A stretch of 64,000 nt of DNA from Streptomyces sp. NBC_01314. GTDB lineage: Bacteria > Actinomycetota > Actinomycetes > Streptomycetales > Streptomycetaceae. Of the stretch, positions 1 through 9,484 are shown one piece after another. The translations under genes were made by a program, and so were the position numbers. The stretch covers positions 9,424,001 to 9,488,000 of the forward strand of contig NZ_CP108394.1 of NCBI RefSeq assembly GCF_041435215.1, read 5' to 3'. Numbering within the stretch: the stretch's first letter is position 1; every line of letters starts with the position of its first letter. The notes beneath the pieces are model-generated. The model was not told where the DNA came from, did not search any database, and was given only the letters and a program-made list of their open reading frames with translations.

Positions 1-129
1 ATACGGCGCATGCGGCGCTGCATGGGGCCTCCTGAAACGGGTGGGGTTCGTCTGGAGTGTCAGGGGGGTCTACGCGCGCCGCATCGGTGAAATCGCCGGT
101 CTTTACTGGCCGGTTAACTCGCAAGTAAC
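1..129. other. Upstream region of the first regulator
   Basis: No coding frame, RNA or convincing promoter was recognised here. The segment is cut by the window edge and leads into the LuxR-type gene. An inverted pair around cgccggtctttactggccgg lies near 93-112. The GTG starts from 130 onward have no obvious Shine-Dalgarno sequence. Confidence 0.3.
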
Positions 130-2346
130 GTGGTGGGCGTGGTGACTCCGGTGAACCCCCCACAACTTCCGCATCGCTCGCCACCGCCCCCCATGAACAG
201 GTGGACGAGCCCGAACGCAGCGTCGGCCGCCGTGCCCACGCTGTCCGAAGGCGTGCGCGTACGCCTGCTGCACGCCGCCCACGGCGATCCGCGGGCCGCC
301 GCGGAACTCGCCGCCGCTCTGACCCGACGCCAGCTCACGGGCCTCGACCCGCTCCCCGCCGAGCCCCTGGCGCTGGCCCCCGCCCTGCTGCGAAGCCATC
401 GTCGGGACGTACGGGCGCTGCCCGACGACACCCGCTTCCTGCTGCTCCTCGCCGCCGCCGACCAGTACCCGATCCCGACGCACGCCTACGCGCGGGCCGT
501 CACCGCAGCCCGGCTCGACACCCGCCCCCTCGACACGGCGGAGACGGCCGGCCTCGCGCACGCCACGACCCAGGGCATCGTCTTCCGGGACGCCTGGACC
601 CGGATCGCCGTATACGAGTCCGCGTCCATGGGCGACCGGCGTGAGGCCCACCGCCTCCTCGCCGCGGTCCTCAGCGGCGAGGGCGAGCGACCCGTCCGGT
701 CCTGGCACCGGGCCGCCGCCGCCCTCGGACCCAGCCGCCGCCTCGCCGCCGAACTCCGCCTCGCGGCACGGGTGGCACGTGCCATCGGCGACCCCACCCT
801 CGCCTCCGCCCTCGCCGAACGCGCCGCCACGCTCACCCCCGAACCTGCCGAACGCATGCCCCTGCTCGCCCAGGCCGCCGCCGAGGCCTGGCAGTCGGGC
901 GACGGCGACCGGGCCCGCCGACTCGTCGCCGCCACCGACGACGACGCCCTCGGCGGCCTTTTGGCCCTGCGCGCCGGAAACGCGGCCGAGGCCTTCGACG
1001 CCCTCCTCACGGCCGCCGTCCGGCACGTCGGCGACCACACCCCGGACAGGGCTGCCCACCTGTTGGCACGAGCCACCGAGGCCGCCATCTACACGGGAGA
1101 CCTCCGCCGCTGCCGGGAGGCCGCCGCCGTCGCCGACGGGCTCGGCATCCTGCCGCCCAGCACCCTCGGCGCGCTCGCCGCCGCTTTCGAGGGACGCTAC
1201 GACGACGCACGGGACGTCCTCGAAGCCGCCGCCGGCCGCTGCGGTCCCGGTGGCGACCCCACCCAGCTGATCCACGCCGGGATCGCCGCCCTCCTCCTCG
1301 GCGACCACACCCGCGCCTTCACCGCCACCGCCCGCGCCGCCGCCTCCGCACGAGCCAGGGGCGAGACGGTCACCGTGCCGCAGGCCATGGAGTTCCGGGC
1401 CTACGCGGAGTTCTGGACCGGGCGCCCCAAGGCCGCCGAGGCCGCCACCGTGGACGCCCTGCGCCAGGCGTACGCCACCGGGCAGGACAACGGGGCCTGC
1501 CATCTCCAGGCCGCCCTCGCGATGTTCGCGGCCGTCACCGGCGACGAACAGGTGTGCCGGGAGCGCGCCGAGGCCGCCCGTTCGTACGCCCTGGAACGTG
1601 GCCTCGGACTGCCCGCCGCGCTCGCCATGTTCGCCCTGGCCTTCCTCGACCTGAGCACCGGACGGTACGCCGCCTCGGCCGCCCGCCTCCGCGCGCTCGC
1701 CGGCTTCGGCCCCGGCCACGGACACCGGGCCATCCGGCACATCGCCACCCCGCACTATGTCGAGGCCGCCGTCCGCACGGGCGCCACCCGGGTGGCCCGC
1801 GCCGCGCACGCCGACTACGACCGCTGGGCCCGCACCGTCCGCAGCGCCGACGACCTCGCCCTCAGCGCCCGCTGCCGCGCACTGCTCGCCACCGGGGAGG
1901 AGGCCGTCGAGCACTACCGCGCGGCGCTCGACCTGCACGCCGCCGGCACCCGCGACTTCGAACGCGCCCGTACGGAACTGCTCTTCGGCAGCGCCCTGCG
2001 GCGGCTCCGCAACCGCACCGAGGCCCGCGACCGGCTCCACAGCGCCCTGGAGGCCTTCGACCTCTTCGGCTCCCCGCACTGCGCGGCCCAGGCCCGCGCC
2101 GAACTCCGCGCCCTCGGTGAGCGTGCCACCGCCGCCCCCGCCGCGGAGGCCCTCGCGACCCGGTTGACGGCCCAGCAGCTCATGATCGCCCGCATGGCCG
2201 CGGACGGCGCGACCAACCGGGAGATCGCCGCGAGGCTGCTCTTGAGCCCGCGCACGATCGACCACCATCTGAGAGGCGTGTTCTCCCGGCTGGGGATCAG
2301 GTCGAGGATCGAGTTGGTGAGGCTGCTGGGGGAGGGGGAAGCCTGA
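130..2346 (+). CDS. LuxR family (LAL-like) transcriptional regulator lacking the P-loop ATPase half
   Basis: The last 60 or so residues form a LuxR/NarL helix-turn-helix (LTAQQLMIARMAADGATNRE, then AARLLLSPRTIDHHL), so the protein should bind DNA. The body is Ala/Arg-rich and helical, like the tetratricopeptide-type region of large ATP-binding LuxR regulators. Its opening part (about residues 45-120, RQLTGLDPLP and RALPDDTRFLLLLAAAD) matches the segment that normally follows the nucleotide-binding domain. No Walker A motif is present, and at most 738 residues are encoded where the full family has about 900. The GTG at 130 is the longest start; an ATG at 193 is equally possible and neither has a good ribosome site. 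It faces convergently into bioD. Targets are unknown. Confidence 0.75.
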   Translation: MVGVVTPVNPPQLPHRSPPPPMNRWTSPNAASAAVPTLSEGVRVRLLHAAHGDPRAAAELAAALTRRQLTGLDPLPAEPLALAPALLRSHRRDVRALPDDTRFLLLLAAADQYPIPTHAYARAVTAARLDTRPLDTAETAGLAHATTQGIVFRDAWTRIAVYESASMGDRREAHRLLAAVLSGEGERPVRSWHRAAAALGPSRRLAAELRLAARVARAIGDPTLASALAERAATLTPEPAERMPLLAQAAAEAWQSGDGDRARRLVAATDDDALGGLLALRAGNAAEAFDALLTAAVRHVGDHTPDRAAHLLARATEAAIYTGDLRRCREAAAVADGLGILPPSTLGALAAAFEGRYDDARDVLEAAAGRCGPGGDPTQLIHAGIAALLLGDHTRAFTATARAAASARARGETVTVPQAMEFRAYAEFWTGRPKAAEAATVDALRQAYATGQDNGACHLQAALAMFAAVTGDEQVCRERAEAARSYALERGLGLPAALAMFALAFLDLSTGRYAASAARLRALAGFGPGHGHRAIRHIATPHYVEAAVRTGATRVARAAHADYDRWARTVRSADDLALSARCRALLATGEEAVEHYRAALDLHAAGTRDFERARTELLFGSALRRLRNRTEARDRLHSALEAFDLFGSPHCAAQARAELRALGERATAAPAAEALATRLTAQQLMIARMAADGATNREIAARLLLSPRTIDHHLRGVFSRLGIRSRIELVRLLGEGEA

Positions 2347-2349
2347 GGC

Positions 2350-2410
2350 CGGGGCGCGCCCCTTCAGGGGCGCGGGGAACTGCGCGATCAGCCACGACGC
2401 ACCCGCAGTC
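2350..2410 (-). repeat. Dispersed palindromic intergenic element, copy 1
   Basis: Read on the minus strand this is ctgcgggtgcgtcgtggctg, then a short spacer, then CAGTTCCCCGCGCCCCTGA and a GGGGCG arm. Related copies lie near 16159-16255, 33586-33632, 39727-39800 and 40516-40575. All are intergenic. This copy sits between the convergent LuxR-type gene and bioD, where it could also act as a terminator hairpin. Confidence 0.6.
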
Positions 2411-2427
2411 AGCCAGTCGCAGGACCC

Positions 2428-3147
2428 CTACGGCGCAACTTCCGTGGTACCGAAGGAAACGGCATTCCACACCCCACCCAGCGCCGGCGCCAGCCAACCC
2501 CCCGCCCTCGCCCGGAAATCGTGGGGCGCCAACGCCCCCGACCCCGCAGGCACCGCCCCCAGCAGCGGAGCGTTCGCCACCACCGGCAGGTCCGCCAGGT
2601 TGCAGCGGGACGCCAGGTCGGGGGACTTGGGCCAGCTGCCGATGACGACGCCCGCCAACTCCACCTCGCGCACGGCGAGTTCGCGGGACGTCAGTTCGGT
2701 CGTGTTGAGGGTGCCGAGGCCGGCCGAGGCGACCAGCAGCACGGGCGCGCAGAGCAGTCGGGCCGTGTCCGCCAGTGTGCCGCCCGCCTCGTCGAAGCGG
2801 ACGAGGAGGCCACCGGCGCCCTCGACCAGCACCAGGTCGTGGTCGACGGCCAGTTTGGCCGCGGCCTCGGCGACGTCCTCGGGGTGCACCGGAGGGAGGC
2901 CGGAGCGCCGGGCGGCGGTCGCGGGAGCCAACGGCTCGGGGTAACGGGCGAGTTCGCGGACGGTCACGGTGCCGGCGAGCCGGGCCACCTCGGCCGCGTC
3001 GCCGTGCTCGTCCGGCCGTACACCGGTCTGTGCGGGCTTGAGGACGGCCACGGACCGGCCGGACGCCACGGCCACCGCCGCGACGGCCGCCGTGGTGACC
3101 GTCTTGCCGACCTCCGTGCCCGTCCCCGTGATCACCAGGACCGTCAT
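2428..3147 (-). CDS. bioD: Dethiobiotin synthetase
   Basis: BioD makes dethiobiotin from 7,8-diaminopelargonate, CO2 and ATP, the third of the four late steps of biotin synthesis, in the cytoplasm. The protein has 239 residues, a normal length. It opens with the family P-loop ([16 protein letters not shown]), followed by the substrate lysine motif VLKPAQTG. Acidic metal/ATP motifs include [10 protein letters not shown]. The ATG at 3147 fits the usual BioD N-terminus exactly; the frame is open further upstream but that part has no family similarity. It is the last gene of the bioB-bioA-bioD operon, 40 nt after bioA. Confidence 0.95.
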   Translation of the reverse strand: MTVLVITGTGTEVGKTVTTAAVAAVAVASGRSVAVLKPAQTGVRPDEHGDAAEVARLAGTVTVRELARYPEPLAPATAARRSGLPPVHPEDVAEAAAKLAVDHDLVLVEGAGGLLVRFDEAGGTLADTARLLCAPVLLVASAGLGTLNTTELTSRELAVREVELAGVVIGSWPKSPDLASRCNLADLPVVANAPLLGAVPAGSGALAPHDFRARAGGWLAPALGGVWNAVSFGTTEVAP

Positions 3148-3187
3148 GTCATCCTCTCCCGTCGTCCTCTCCCGTCGTCCTCTTCCG

Positions 3188-4495
3188 TCATCCCGCCGTC
3201 GCCGTCGCCGTCGCCGCGCACACCGCGCGCGCGATCCGCGCCACGTCCTCGTCGCCCGTGACGTACGGCGGCATCGTGTAGACGAGATCACGGAACGGTC
3301 GCAGCCATACGCCCTCGCCCACCGCGGCCGCCGTGGCGGCCCGCATGTCCACCGCGTGGTCGAGCTGCACGACCCCGATCGCGCCGAGGACGCGTACGTC
3401 CTTCACCCCCGGCACCTCGCGCACCGGCGCCAGCCCTTCCCGCAGCCCGGTCTCGATCCGCTTGACCTCGGCGAGCCAGTCCTGACCGAGCAGCAGCTCG
3501 ATCGAGGCACAGGCGACGGCCGCCGCCAGCGGGTTGCCCATGAAGGTGGGGCCGTGGGCCAGCACCGGCACCTCGCCCCGCGAGATCCCGTCGGCCACCC
3601 GGGCGGTGCACAGCGCCGCCGCCATGGTCAGATAACCTCCGGTCAGCGCCTTGCCGACGCACATCACGTCCGGCGTCACCGCCGCGTGGTCCGCCGCGAA
3701 CAGCGCGCCCGTACGGCCGAACCCGGTCGCGATCTCGTCGAACACCAGCAGCACGTCATGCGCGTCGCACGCCTCGCGCAGCACCCGCAGATACGCGGGG
3801 GAGTGGAACCGCATCCCACCCGCCCCCTGCACCACGGGCTCCACGATCACGGCGGCCAGTTCACCGGCGTGCCGCTCGATCGCCGAGCGCAGCAGCTCCG
3901 CGTACGACTCCTCGTACTCGACCGGCGGCGCGTCCACGAACACCTGGCGGGGCAGGACGCCCTGCCACAGCTCGTGCATCCCGCCCTCGGGGTCGCACAC
4001 GGACATCGGCTGCCAGGTGTCGCCGTGGTAGCCGCCGCGCCAGGTCAGCAGGCGCTGCTTGCCGGGGCGGCCGAGCGAGCGCCAGTACTGCAGGCACATC
4101 TTGACCGCGACCTCGACGGAGACCGACCCCGAGTCGGCGAGGAAGACATGCTCCAGGCCCTCGGGCGACATGTCGACAAGGTGCTTCGCCAGCCGCACGG
4201 CGGGCTCATGGGTGAGCCCGCCGAACATGACGTGGCTCATCCGGCCGAGTTGCTCGCGCGCCGCCTCGTCGAGCGCCGGGTGGCTGTAGCCGTGGATGGC
4301 CGACCACCACGACGACATGCCGTCCACCAGCTCGCCCGACCCGTCCGCGAGCTTCAGCCGGACCCCGCTCGCCGACTCCACGACGAGCGGTTCCTGCCGG
4401 CCCGGCATGGGCCCGTACGGATGCCACACATGCCGCCGGTCCAGCTCCAGCAGCTCGGACACCCCCGGGCCGGGCGGACGGGGCAGGTCAGGCAT
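3188..4495 (-). CDS. bioA: Adenosylmethionine-8-amino-7-oxononanoate aminotransferase
   Basis: A PLP enzyme that transfers the amino group of S-adenosylmethionine to 8-amino-7-oxononanoate, giving diaminopelargonate for BioD. The N-terminal [11 protein letters not shown] signature is typical of BioA. The PLP aspartate motif ([15 protein letters not shown]) and the Schiff-base lysine in [15 protein letters not shown] are present. Length 435 residues is normal. The start chosen is the ATG at 4495, which overlaps the end of bioB by 8 nt and implies translational coupling. A longer upstream frame is Arg-rich read-through of the bioB 3' end. Confidence 0.95.
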   Translation of the reverse strand: MPDLPRPPGPGVSELLELDRRHVWHPYGPMPGRQEPLVVESASGVRLKLADGSGELVDGMSSWWSAIHGYSHPALDEAAREQLGRMSHVMFGGLTHEPAVRLAKHLVDMSPEGLEHVFLADSGSVSVEVAVKMCLQYWRSLGRPGKQRLLTWRGGYHGDTWQPMSVCDPEGGMHELWQGVLPRQVFVDAPPVEYEESYAELLRSAIERHAGELAAVIVEPVVQGAGGMRFHSPAYLRVLREACDAHDVLLVFDEIATGFGRTGALFAADHAAVTPDVMCVGKALTGGYLTMAAALCTARVADGISRGEVPVLAHGPTFMGNPLAAAVACASIELLLGQDWLAEVKRIETGLREGLAPVREVPGVKDVRVLGAIGVVQLDHAVDMRAATAAAVGEGVWLRPFRDLVYTMPPYVTGDEDVARIARAVCAATATATAG

Positions 4496-5732
4496 TGGGC
4501 GCGAGGTCGGTCCCGGCGCCCCGACGGCGTACGGCCACGAGGTCCGTACGAACCTCTCCCGCCGAGCTCTCGACGGCCGGGGTCCCGGCGGCGGAACCGC
4601 ACACACCGCCCCCCGCGTGCGACCCACAGCCCGCGCCCGAGCTCTCGTGCGACCCGCAGCCGCCCCCCTCGTGCGACCCGCACCCGGCGTTCTCACGGGA
4701 CCCGCAGCCCCCGTCGGCGGCGACGGTCGCCCGGTGCTCCGGCAGAGTCACCTGATCGGCGCCCTCCACCTCGAAGCCGGCGTCCGCGATCATCTCCAGG
4801 TCGGCCCTGCCCGCCTGACCCTCACTGGTGAGGTAGTCGCCGAGGAAGATCGAGTTGGCCAGGTGCAGGGCGAGCGGCTGCATCGTACGGAGATGGACCT
4901 CGCGGCCACCGGCGATCCGCACCTCGCTGTCCGGGCAGACGAACCGCACCATCGCCAGGATCCGCAGACAGCGCTGCGGGGTGAGGTTCCACTCCTTGGC
5001 GAGCGGGGTGCCCTCGAACGGGATCAGGAAGTTCACCGGCACCGAGTCGGGGTCCAGTTCGCGCAGGGCGAAGACCACGTCGACCAGGTCCTCGTCGCTC
5101 TCGCCCATGCCCGCGATCAGGCCGGAGCAGGCCGACAGGCCCGCCGCGTGCGCCTTCTGGACGGTGTCGACGCGGTCGGCGTACGTGTGCGTCGTCGTGA
5201 TCCCGCCGTACGTCGCCTCGGACGTGTTCAGGTTGTGGTTGTAGGCGTCCGCGCCCGCCTCGCGCAGGCGTTCGGCCTGGCCGTCGGAGAGCAGACCGAG
5301 ACAGGCACACACCTCGACGCCCTCGTTCTGGTCCTTGATCGTCTTGATGGTGTCGGAGACCCGGTCCACGTCCCGGTCGCTCGGACCGCGCCCGGACGCC
5401 ACCAGACAGACCCGCTTGGCGCCACCGGCGAGCCCGGCCGCGGCGGCCTTGGAGGCCTCGTCGGGCTTGAGCCAGCTGTACTTGAGGATGCCGGCGGTGG
5501 AGCCGAGCCGCTGGGAGCAGTAGGAGCAGTCCTCGGGGCAGAGGCCGGACTTGAGGTTGACCAGATAGTTCAGTTTCACCCGGCGCCCGTACCAGTGCCG
5601 GCGTACCTTCCCGGCCGCGGCCACCACGTCCAACAGCTCGTCGTCGGAGGTGCCGAGAACGGCGAGCGCCTCGGCACGGCTCAGCGGCTCGCGCCGGAGC
5701 CCCTTGTCCACCAGCGTGTTCAGCAGGTCCAT
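4488..5732 (-). CDS. bioB: Biotin synthase (radical SAM) with a Cys/His-rich C-terminal tail
   Basis: BioB inserts sulfur into dethiobiotin using S-adenosylmethionine and two iron-sulfur clusters. The radical SAM motif CxxxCxxC is visible as [10 protein letters not shown], preceded by NLKSGL, and the family motifs [12 protein letters not shown] and [12 protein letters not shown] follow. The protein is 414 residues, about 60-70 longer than the E. coli enzyme. The excess is a C-terminal tail holding repeated CGSH or CGSR units (about residues 340-385), which are candidate metal ligands. The tail is encoded around 4590-4720. It is the first gene of bioB-bioA-bioD; bioF starts divergently 199 nt away. 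The ATG at 5732 gives the normal N-terminus. Confidence 0.95.
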   Translation of the reverse strand: MDLLNTLVDKGLRREPLSRAEALAVLGTSDDELLDVVAAAGKVRRHWYGRRVKLNYLVNLKSGLCPEDCSYCSQRLGSTAGILKYSWLKPDEASKAAAAGLAGGAKRVCLVASGRGPSDRDVDRVSDTIKTIKDQNEGVEVCACLGLLSDGQAERLREAGADAYNHNLNTSEATYGGITTTHTYADRVDTVQKAHAAGLSACSGLIAGMGESDEDLVDVVFALRELDPDSVPVNFLIPFEGTPLAKEWNLTPQRCLRILAMVRFVCPDSEVRIAGGREVHLRTMQPLALHLANSIFLGDYLTSEGQAGRADLEMIADAGFEVEGADQVTLPEHRATVAADGGCGSRENAGCGSHEGGGCGSHESSGAGCGSHAGGGVCGSAAGTPAVESSAGEVRTDLVAVRRRGAGTDLAPNA

Positions 5733-5931
5733 GAGAGCCGATCCTGTCGTACGGGACCGCTCCCGGCCAAGGAGAGTTCGGACAACAGAGTGGGTTCGAC
5801 GTGTGGGTATTGCCACATCGTGGGCGCCCGGCCGTGCCATTAGTGTCTGTGCACTGCCTACAAAAGCTTCCGCCGCGCCGTCCACGCCGGCCCCGGCGCG
5901 CGCGGGCTGCCACACCACCCCCGGAGGACCC
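5733..5931. promoter_or_regulatory. Divergent bioB/bioF promoter region
   Basis: This 199-nt gap must hold the outward promoters of bioBAD and bioF. Short inverted repeats are visible: GTGG-N6-CCAC near 5803-5816 and AGTG-N6-CACT near 5842-5855. Either could be an operator for a biotin regulator, but no known BirA or BioQ box was recognised. A good ribosome site, ggagga, precedes bioF. Confidence 0.45.
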
Positions 5932-7062
5932 ATGGCGTTCGGCTGGATCGACGAGCAGGCGTCGGCACGCCGCCGGGCCGGGCTCGTACGCACCCTGCGC
6001 CCCCGTCCGGCCGACTCGCCGCTCCTCGACCTCGCGAGCAACGATTACCTCGGTCTCGCCCGGCACCCCGAGATCACCGAGGGTGCCGCCGAGGCCGCGC
6101 GTCGCTGGGGCGGCGGGGCCACCGGCTCCCGGCTCGTCACCGGCACCACCGAGCTGCACACCGAACTGGAACGGGAACTGGCCGACTTCTGCGGCTTCGA
6201 GGCGGCCCTCGTCTTCTCCTCCGGCTACGCCGCCAACCTCGCCGCCGTGACCGCGCTCGCTCCGCACGGCTCCCTGATCGTCTCGGACGCGGGCAACCAC
6301 GCCTCGCTCATCGACGGCTGCCGGCTGGCCCGCGCCACCACCCAGGTCGTCGCCCACGCCGACCCCGACGCCGTCCGCAAGGCGCTCGGCACGGCCGGTC
6401 GGGGGACAGCCGTAGCCGTCTCCGACACGGTCTTCTCCGTGGACGGCGACGCCGCCCCGCTGGCCGGACTCGCCGCGGCCTGCCGGGAGTACGGCGCCGG
6501 GCTCGTCGTCGACGACGCCCACGGGCTCGGTGTCCTGGGCGACAGGGGCCGGGGCGCGCCGCACGCCGCTGGGCTCGCGGGCGCCCCCGACGTCGTCGTG
6601 ACGGTCACCCTGTCGAAGTCGCTGGGCAGCCAGGGCGGTGCCGTCCTCGGCCCGGCGCACGTCATCGACCACCTGGTCAACGCGGCCCGTACGTTCATCT
6701 TCGACACGGGACTCGCCCCGGCCGCGACCGGCGCCGCCCTCGCCGCGCTCCGGCTGCTGCGCCGCGAGCCGGAGCGCGCCGCGCGGGCCCGCGAGGTGGC
6801 GAGGGAGCTGCACACACGGCTGACGGCGTCGGGCCATGAAGCGGTGCGGCCCGACGCCGCCGTGGTGTCCGTACGCGCGCCGTCGCCGGATCAGGCGCTG
6901 CGATGGGCGGCGGACTGCCGGGCGGCGGGTCTCGCCGTCGGCTGTTTCCGCCCACCGTCCGTGCCCGACGGCGTCTCGCGGCTGCGGCTGACCGCCCGCG
7001 CGGATCTCACGCAGGGGCAGATCGACCGAGCCGTGGGGATCATCGGCGATACGCGACCGTGA
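5932..7062 (+). CDS. bioF: 8-amino-7-oxononanoate synthase
   Basis: BioF condenses pimeloyl thioester with L-alanine to give 8-amino-7-oxononanoate, the first step of the conserved biotin ring assembly. It is a PLP enzyme of the alpha-oxoamine synthase family. [15 protein letters not shown] is the classic N-terminal motif, [12 protein letters not shown] carries the PLP aspartate, and [14 protein letters not shown] holds the Schiff-base lysine. Length 376 residues is normal. The ATG at 5932 has ggagga 5 nt upstream. It is transcribed away from bioBAD and converges on the DUF397 gene. Confidence 0.95.
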   Translation: MAFGWIDEQASARRRAGLVRTLRPRPADSPLLDLASNDYLGLARHPEITEGAAEAARRWGGGATGSRLVTGTTELHTELERELADFCGFEAALVFSSGYAANLAAVTALAPHGSLIVSDAGNHASLIDGCRLARATTQVVAHADPDAVRKALGTAGRGTAVAVSDTVFSVDGDAAPLAGLAAACREYGAGLVVDDAHGLGVLGDRGRGAPHAAGLAGAPDVVVTVTLSKSLGSQGGAVLGPAHVIDHLVNAARTFIFDTGLAPAATGAALAALRLLRREPERAARAREVARELHTRLTASGHEAVRPDAAVVSVRAPSPDQALRWAADCRAAGLAVGCFRPPSVPDGVSRLRLTARADLTQGQIDRAVGIIGDTRP

Positions 7063-7119
7063 GTCGGCGTCAAGGCCGAGCGTCGCCGCAAGCGGAAGTA
7101 CGAACGCTGTCGGTGGTGG

Positions 7120-7344
7120 TCACCGCAGCGTGGTGACGAATCCCTCCCAGGCATCGAGGTCGAACAGCAGGGCGGGCCCCGCCGTGTTCTTCGAGTCGCG
7201 TACGGCCACCAGACCGGCCCAGCGGCCGGACCCTGGACGGGCCGTCTCCACACAGTTGTTCATCCCTGTACTGCGGCTGCTCCGCAGCCATCGCACTCCG
7301 CGCAGTTCGGTACTGGTGGGTATGTTCCGAGGCAGTGCGGACAT
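7120..7344 (-). CDS. DUF397 domain protein
   Basis: A 74-residue protein with the DUF397 pattern: W-RSSRS, NCVE, VRDSKN, then GPALLFDLDAWEGF. In Streptomyces such proteins are usually encoded beside an Scr1-type XRE regulator, as here, where the regulator gene ends 9 nt upstream. The pair is thought to behave like a developmental regulator with its small partner, in the style of bldB or whiJ loci. The direct function of this copy is not known. The start ATG at 7344 is clear. Confidence 0.88.
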   Translation of the reverse strand: MSALPRNIPTSTELRGVRWLRSSRSTGMNNCVETARPGSGRWAGLVAVRDSKNTAGPALLFDLDAWEGFVTTLR

Positions 7345-7353
7345 GGTGCCTCC

Positions 7354-8214
7354 TTACGCGCCGGCGGCTAGCCCGGCGAGGTAATCCAACGAGTCCTCGG
7401 GCGAAAGGGCGTGGATCTGAAGGGAGTTGAAGGCCTCGACATAAGCCTTGAGGTCTTCTTTCCGTTCGAGGTAGAGGCTACTCGTCAAGTGGTCGAGAAC
7501 AACCACATCCAGATCAGATGTGCTCCGAAATGAGAAAATTACGAAAGGGCCCGTGACGCCGATATGCGCCCCGGCAGTGAACGGGAGCACCTGCAGTCGC
7601 ACTTGAGGAAGCCGCGCCGCCTCCACCAGACGGACCAGCTGCCGGGTCATGATCTCGGGACCGCCCACCTGACGCCGGAGAACGCCCTCGTCGAGCACGG
7701 CGCTCAGCTTCATCGGCGGATTCCCGCGCAGCACCTCCTGCCGCGCGAGCCGCACTTCCACGAGCGCGTCGATTTTGTCGTCTTCCAGCCCCTCCACCGC
7801 GGCCCGCGTCACCGCCCGCGCGTACTCCGGGATCTGCAGCAGACCCGGCACCACCGAGGTCTCCAGCGTCCGCATCCCCCCGGCCTGCGACTCCAGGCTG
7901 ATGAAGTCGCGATACGTCGGGGGCAGTACGCCCCGGTACGCATGCCACCAGTTGTGCCGCCCGCCGCCGTCCTCGGAACCCGCCAACGCCAGGAGCAGCT
8001 CCCGTAACTCGGTGTCGTCGACCCCGTAGGCGTCCAGCAGCTTGCGTACGTCCGCGGGCCGCACGCCGCTGGCGCCCGTCTCGATCCGGCTCACCTTGGA
8101 CTGGTGCCAGCCCACGCGAAGGGCCGCCTCGATGCTGGTGAGCGCGGAACGGGTGCGCAGGACGCGCAACTCCGCACCGAGCTTGCGGCGGCGCACCGCC
8201 GGACCGTATTGCAT
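7354..8214 (-). CDS. XRE family regulator, Scr1/DUF5753 type
   Basis: The N-terminus (about residues 10-65) is a helix-turn-helix of XRE type (RRRKLGAELRVLR, then SKVSRIETGASGVRPADVRK). The rest (about 95-275) is the DUF5753 domain with WWHAYRGVLP, YRDFISLE, SVVPGLLQIPEYARA and VRLQVLPF. Such proteins bind DNA and pair with a DUF397 protein, here the next gene downstream. A short patch near 7510-7545 uses GTA, ATT, TCA and TTT codons, unlike the GC-rich codons around it. The ATG at 8214 is preceded by ggaaggagag on the minus strand. Confidence 0.88.
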   Translation of the reverse strand: MQYGPAVRRRKLGAELRVLRTRSALTSIEAALRVGWHQSKVSRIETGASGVRPADVRKLLDAYGVDDTELRELLLALAGSEDGGGRHNWWHAYRGVLPPTYRDFISLESQAGGMRTLETSVVPGLLQIPEYARAVTRAAVEGLEDDKIDALVEVRLARQEVLRGNPPMKLSAVLDEGVLRRQVGGPEIMTRQLVRLVEAARLPQVRLQVLPFTAGAHIGVTGPFVIFSFRSTSDLDVVVLDHLTSSLYLERKEDLKAYVEAFNSLQIHALSPEDSLDYLAGLAAGA

Positions 8215-9449
8215 GGGTCTCTCCTTCCGCCCGGCGCGCGAAGTCGGGGGTGACGACAGAGGATGGACGAAGACCCCACCCGAATACGTTCGGCCGTCGG
8301 ATAGTTCACCGCTTCGAGCGACAGATATATGCATATCTTGGTGGATCGACACCCGTGACACCCCAGGTAGTGGCAGTCTGGCGCGAAGCACCAGTCCGGG
8401 ACCGTACTCGAACCATCCGCTCCCTGTCGGACACCGGTCCCGTGGGAAAGGGACGCCTCGCCATGGCAGATCACCTGGAAGCATCCGTCACTCTGCCGAG
8501 CGATCCCGCCTCGGTGTCCGCAGCCCGGAACTACGTCGCCGACGTGCTCGCCGAATGGGGCCTGCCGGGTGACACGGACATCGCGGACACCGTGCGCCTG
8601 ATCGTGTCCGAACTCGCCACCAACGCCGTCCAGCACACGTTGGGTCAGTCGCCGACCTTCACCGTGGACATCGCGCTCGACCGGGACGAGCAACTGCGCA
8701 TCGGCGTCACCGACAGCCATCCACGCTTTCCGAAACGTCTGCCCGCCGCCGTCCAGCAGGACAACGGCCGGGGCATGGTCATCATCCGCTGGCTGACCGC
8801 GGAGTGCGGCGGCCGGCTGAGCGTCAGACCCACAGGGGAGGGCGGCAAGACGGTGGCGATCGAACTTCCGTGGACCGCACCCGTACAGCCGGTCACGGCA
8901 GGCGGTCCGCAGGAGTCCTGAGGGGGCCTCCTCCGCGGCCGAGGAGAGCGTCGACGCCGGCGTGCCGGCGCGGTCGGAGGCGCGTCCCACCAGCTTCGGG
9001 AGCACGGCCCACAGGATCAGGCACGCGAGGAGCGTGCCGGCCCCGGCGGCGATCCCGGCCTTCCGGCCGAGCGTCACGTCCACGACGAGCAGGACGGAGC
9101 CGGTGAAGGCCGGCATCAGCACGATCAGGCCCGCGGTGGCCAGCCTGGAGGAGACCCGCACGATGGCGGGCTTGGCGTTCTGCTGGAAGAGCGAGCGGTG
9201 CAGGGCGGCCGGGGCGGTGAAGAGCGTCGCAGCGAGGACCGCCGGCAGAAGGGTCACCACGTAGGTGGCGCGCCGCACGGAGTCCAGGTCCGGGAAGCGC
9301 GGTGTGAAGGCCGGCGTCAGCAGGAACGCGAAGAGGATCTGCACCCCCGTCCGGGTGACCCGCAACTCCTGGAGCAGCTCGGAGAAATTACGGTCGGCGC
9401 GTTCGAGGGGTGTCTCGTTGCGTGCCGGGTAGGTGCGTCCGTCGGTCAT
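8091..9449 (-). CDS. DUF6328-type membrane protein with read-through C-terminus
   Basis: The first 165 residues or so look like a DUF6328 protein: NETPLERADRNFSELLQELR, then four hydrophobic segments (ILFAFLLTPAF, VVTLLPAVLAATLF, GLIVLMPAFTGSVLL, GTLLACLILWAVL). The family normally ends soon after the fourth segment. Here no in-frame stop occurs until 8091. The frame therefore runs antisense through the whole ATPase gene (8463-8921) and overlaps the XRE gene on the same strand. The tail beyond about 8925 is not family-like and is probably an artefact of stop loss or a frameshift. The ATG at 9449 was chosen as the family-like start. Confidence 0.55.
   Translation of the reverse strand: MTDGRTYPARNETPLERADRNFSELLQELRVTRTGVQILFAFLLTPAFTPRFPDLDSVRRATYVVTLLPAVLAATLFTAPAALHRSLFQQNAKPAIVRVSSRLATAGLIVLMPAFTGSVLLVVDVTLGRKAGIAAGAGTLLACLILWAVLPKLVGRASDRAGTPASTLSSAAEEAPSGLLRTACRDRLYGCGPRKFDRHRLAALPCGSDAQPAAALRGQPADDDHAPAVVLLDGGGQTFRKAWMAVGDADAQLLVPVERDVHGEGRRLTQRVLDGVGGEFGHDQAHGVRDVRVTRQAPFGEHVGDVVPGCGHRGGIARQSDGCFQVICHGEASLSHGTGVRQGADGSSTVPDWCFAPDCHYLGCHGCRSTKICIYLSLEAVNYPTAERIRVGSSSILCRHPRLRAPGGRRDPCNTVRRCAAASSVRSCASCAPVPRSPASRRPFAWAGTSPR
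8463..8921 (+). CDS. ATP-binding protein, RsbW-like anti-sigma/regulatory kinase domain
   Basis: A 152-residue HATPase_c protein of the type that is abundant in Streptomyces. The N box is LIVSELATNAVQHT and a G2-like glycine loop is NGRGMVIIRW, with LPSDPASVSAARNYV at the front. Such proteins bind ATP and either inhibit sigma factors or phosphorylate anti-anti-sigma factors; the partner is not in this window. The ATG at 8463 is preceded by a gggaaaggga stretch. The gene diverges from the DUF397/XRE pair. Confidence 0.8.
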   Translation: MADHLEASVTLPSDPASVSAARNYVADVLAEWGLPGDTDIADTVRLIVSELATNAVQHTLGQSPTFTVDIALDRDEQLRIGVTDSHPRFPKRLPAAVQQDNGRGMVIIRWLTAECGGRLSVRPTGEGGKTVAIELPWTAPVQPVTAGGPQES

Positions 9450-9484
9450 GGTCGAACGAGTGACCACATCCGGCCGTGACACGC

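Noticed and set aside
103..2268. Long minus-strand frame of 721 codons opposite the LuxR-type gene
   Set aside because: It is Gly/Arg-rich with no family motifs. It is the antisense shadow of a GC-rich gene whose own frame carries a clear helix-turn-helix.
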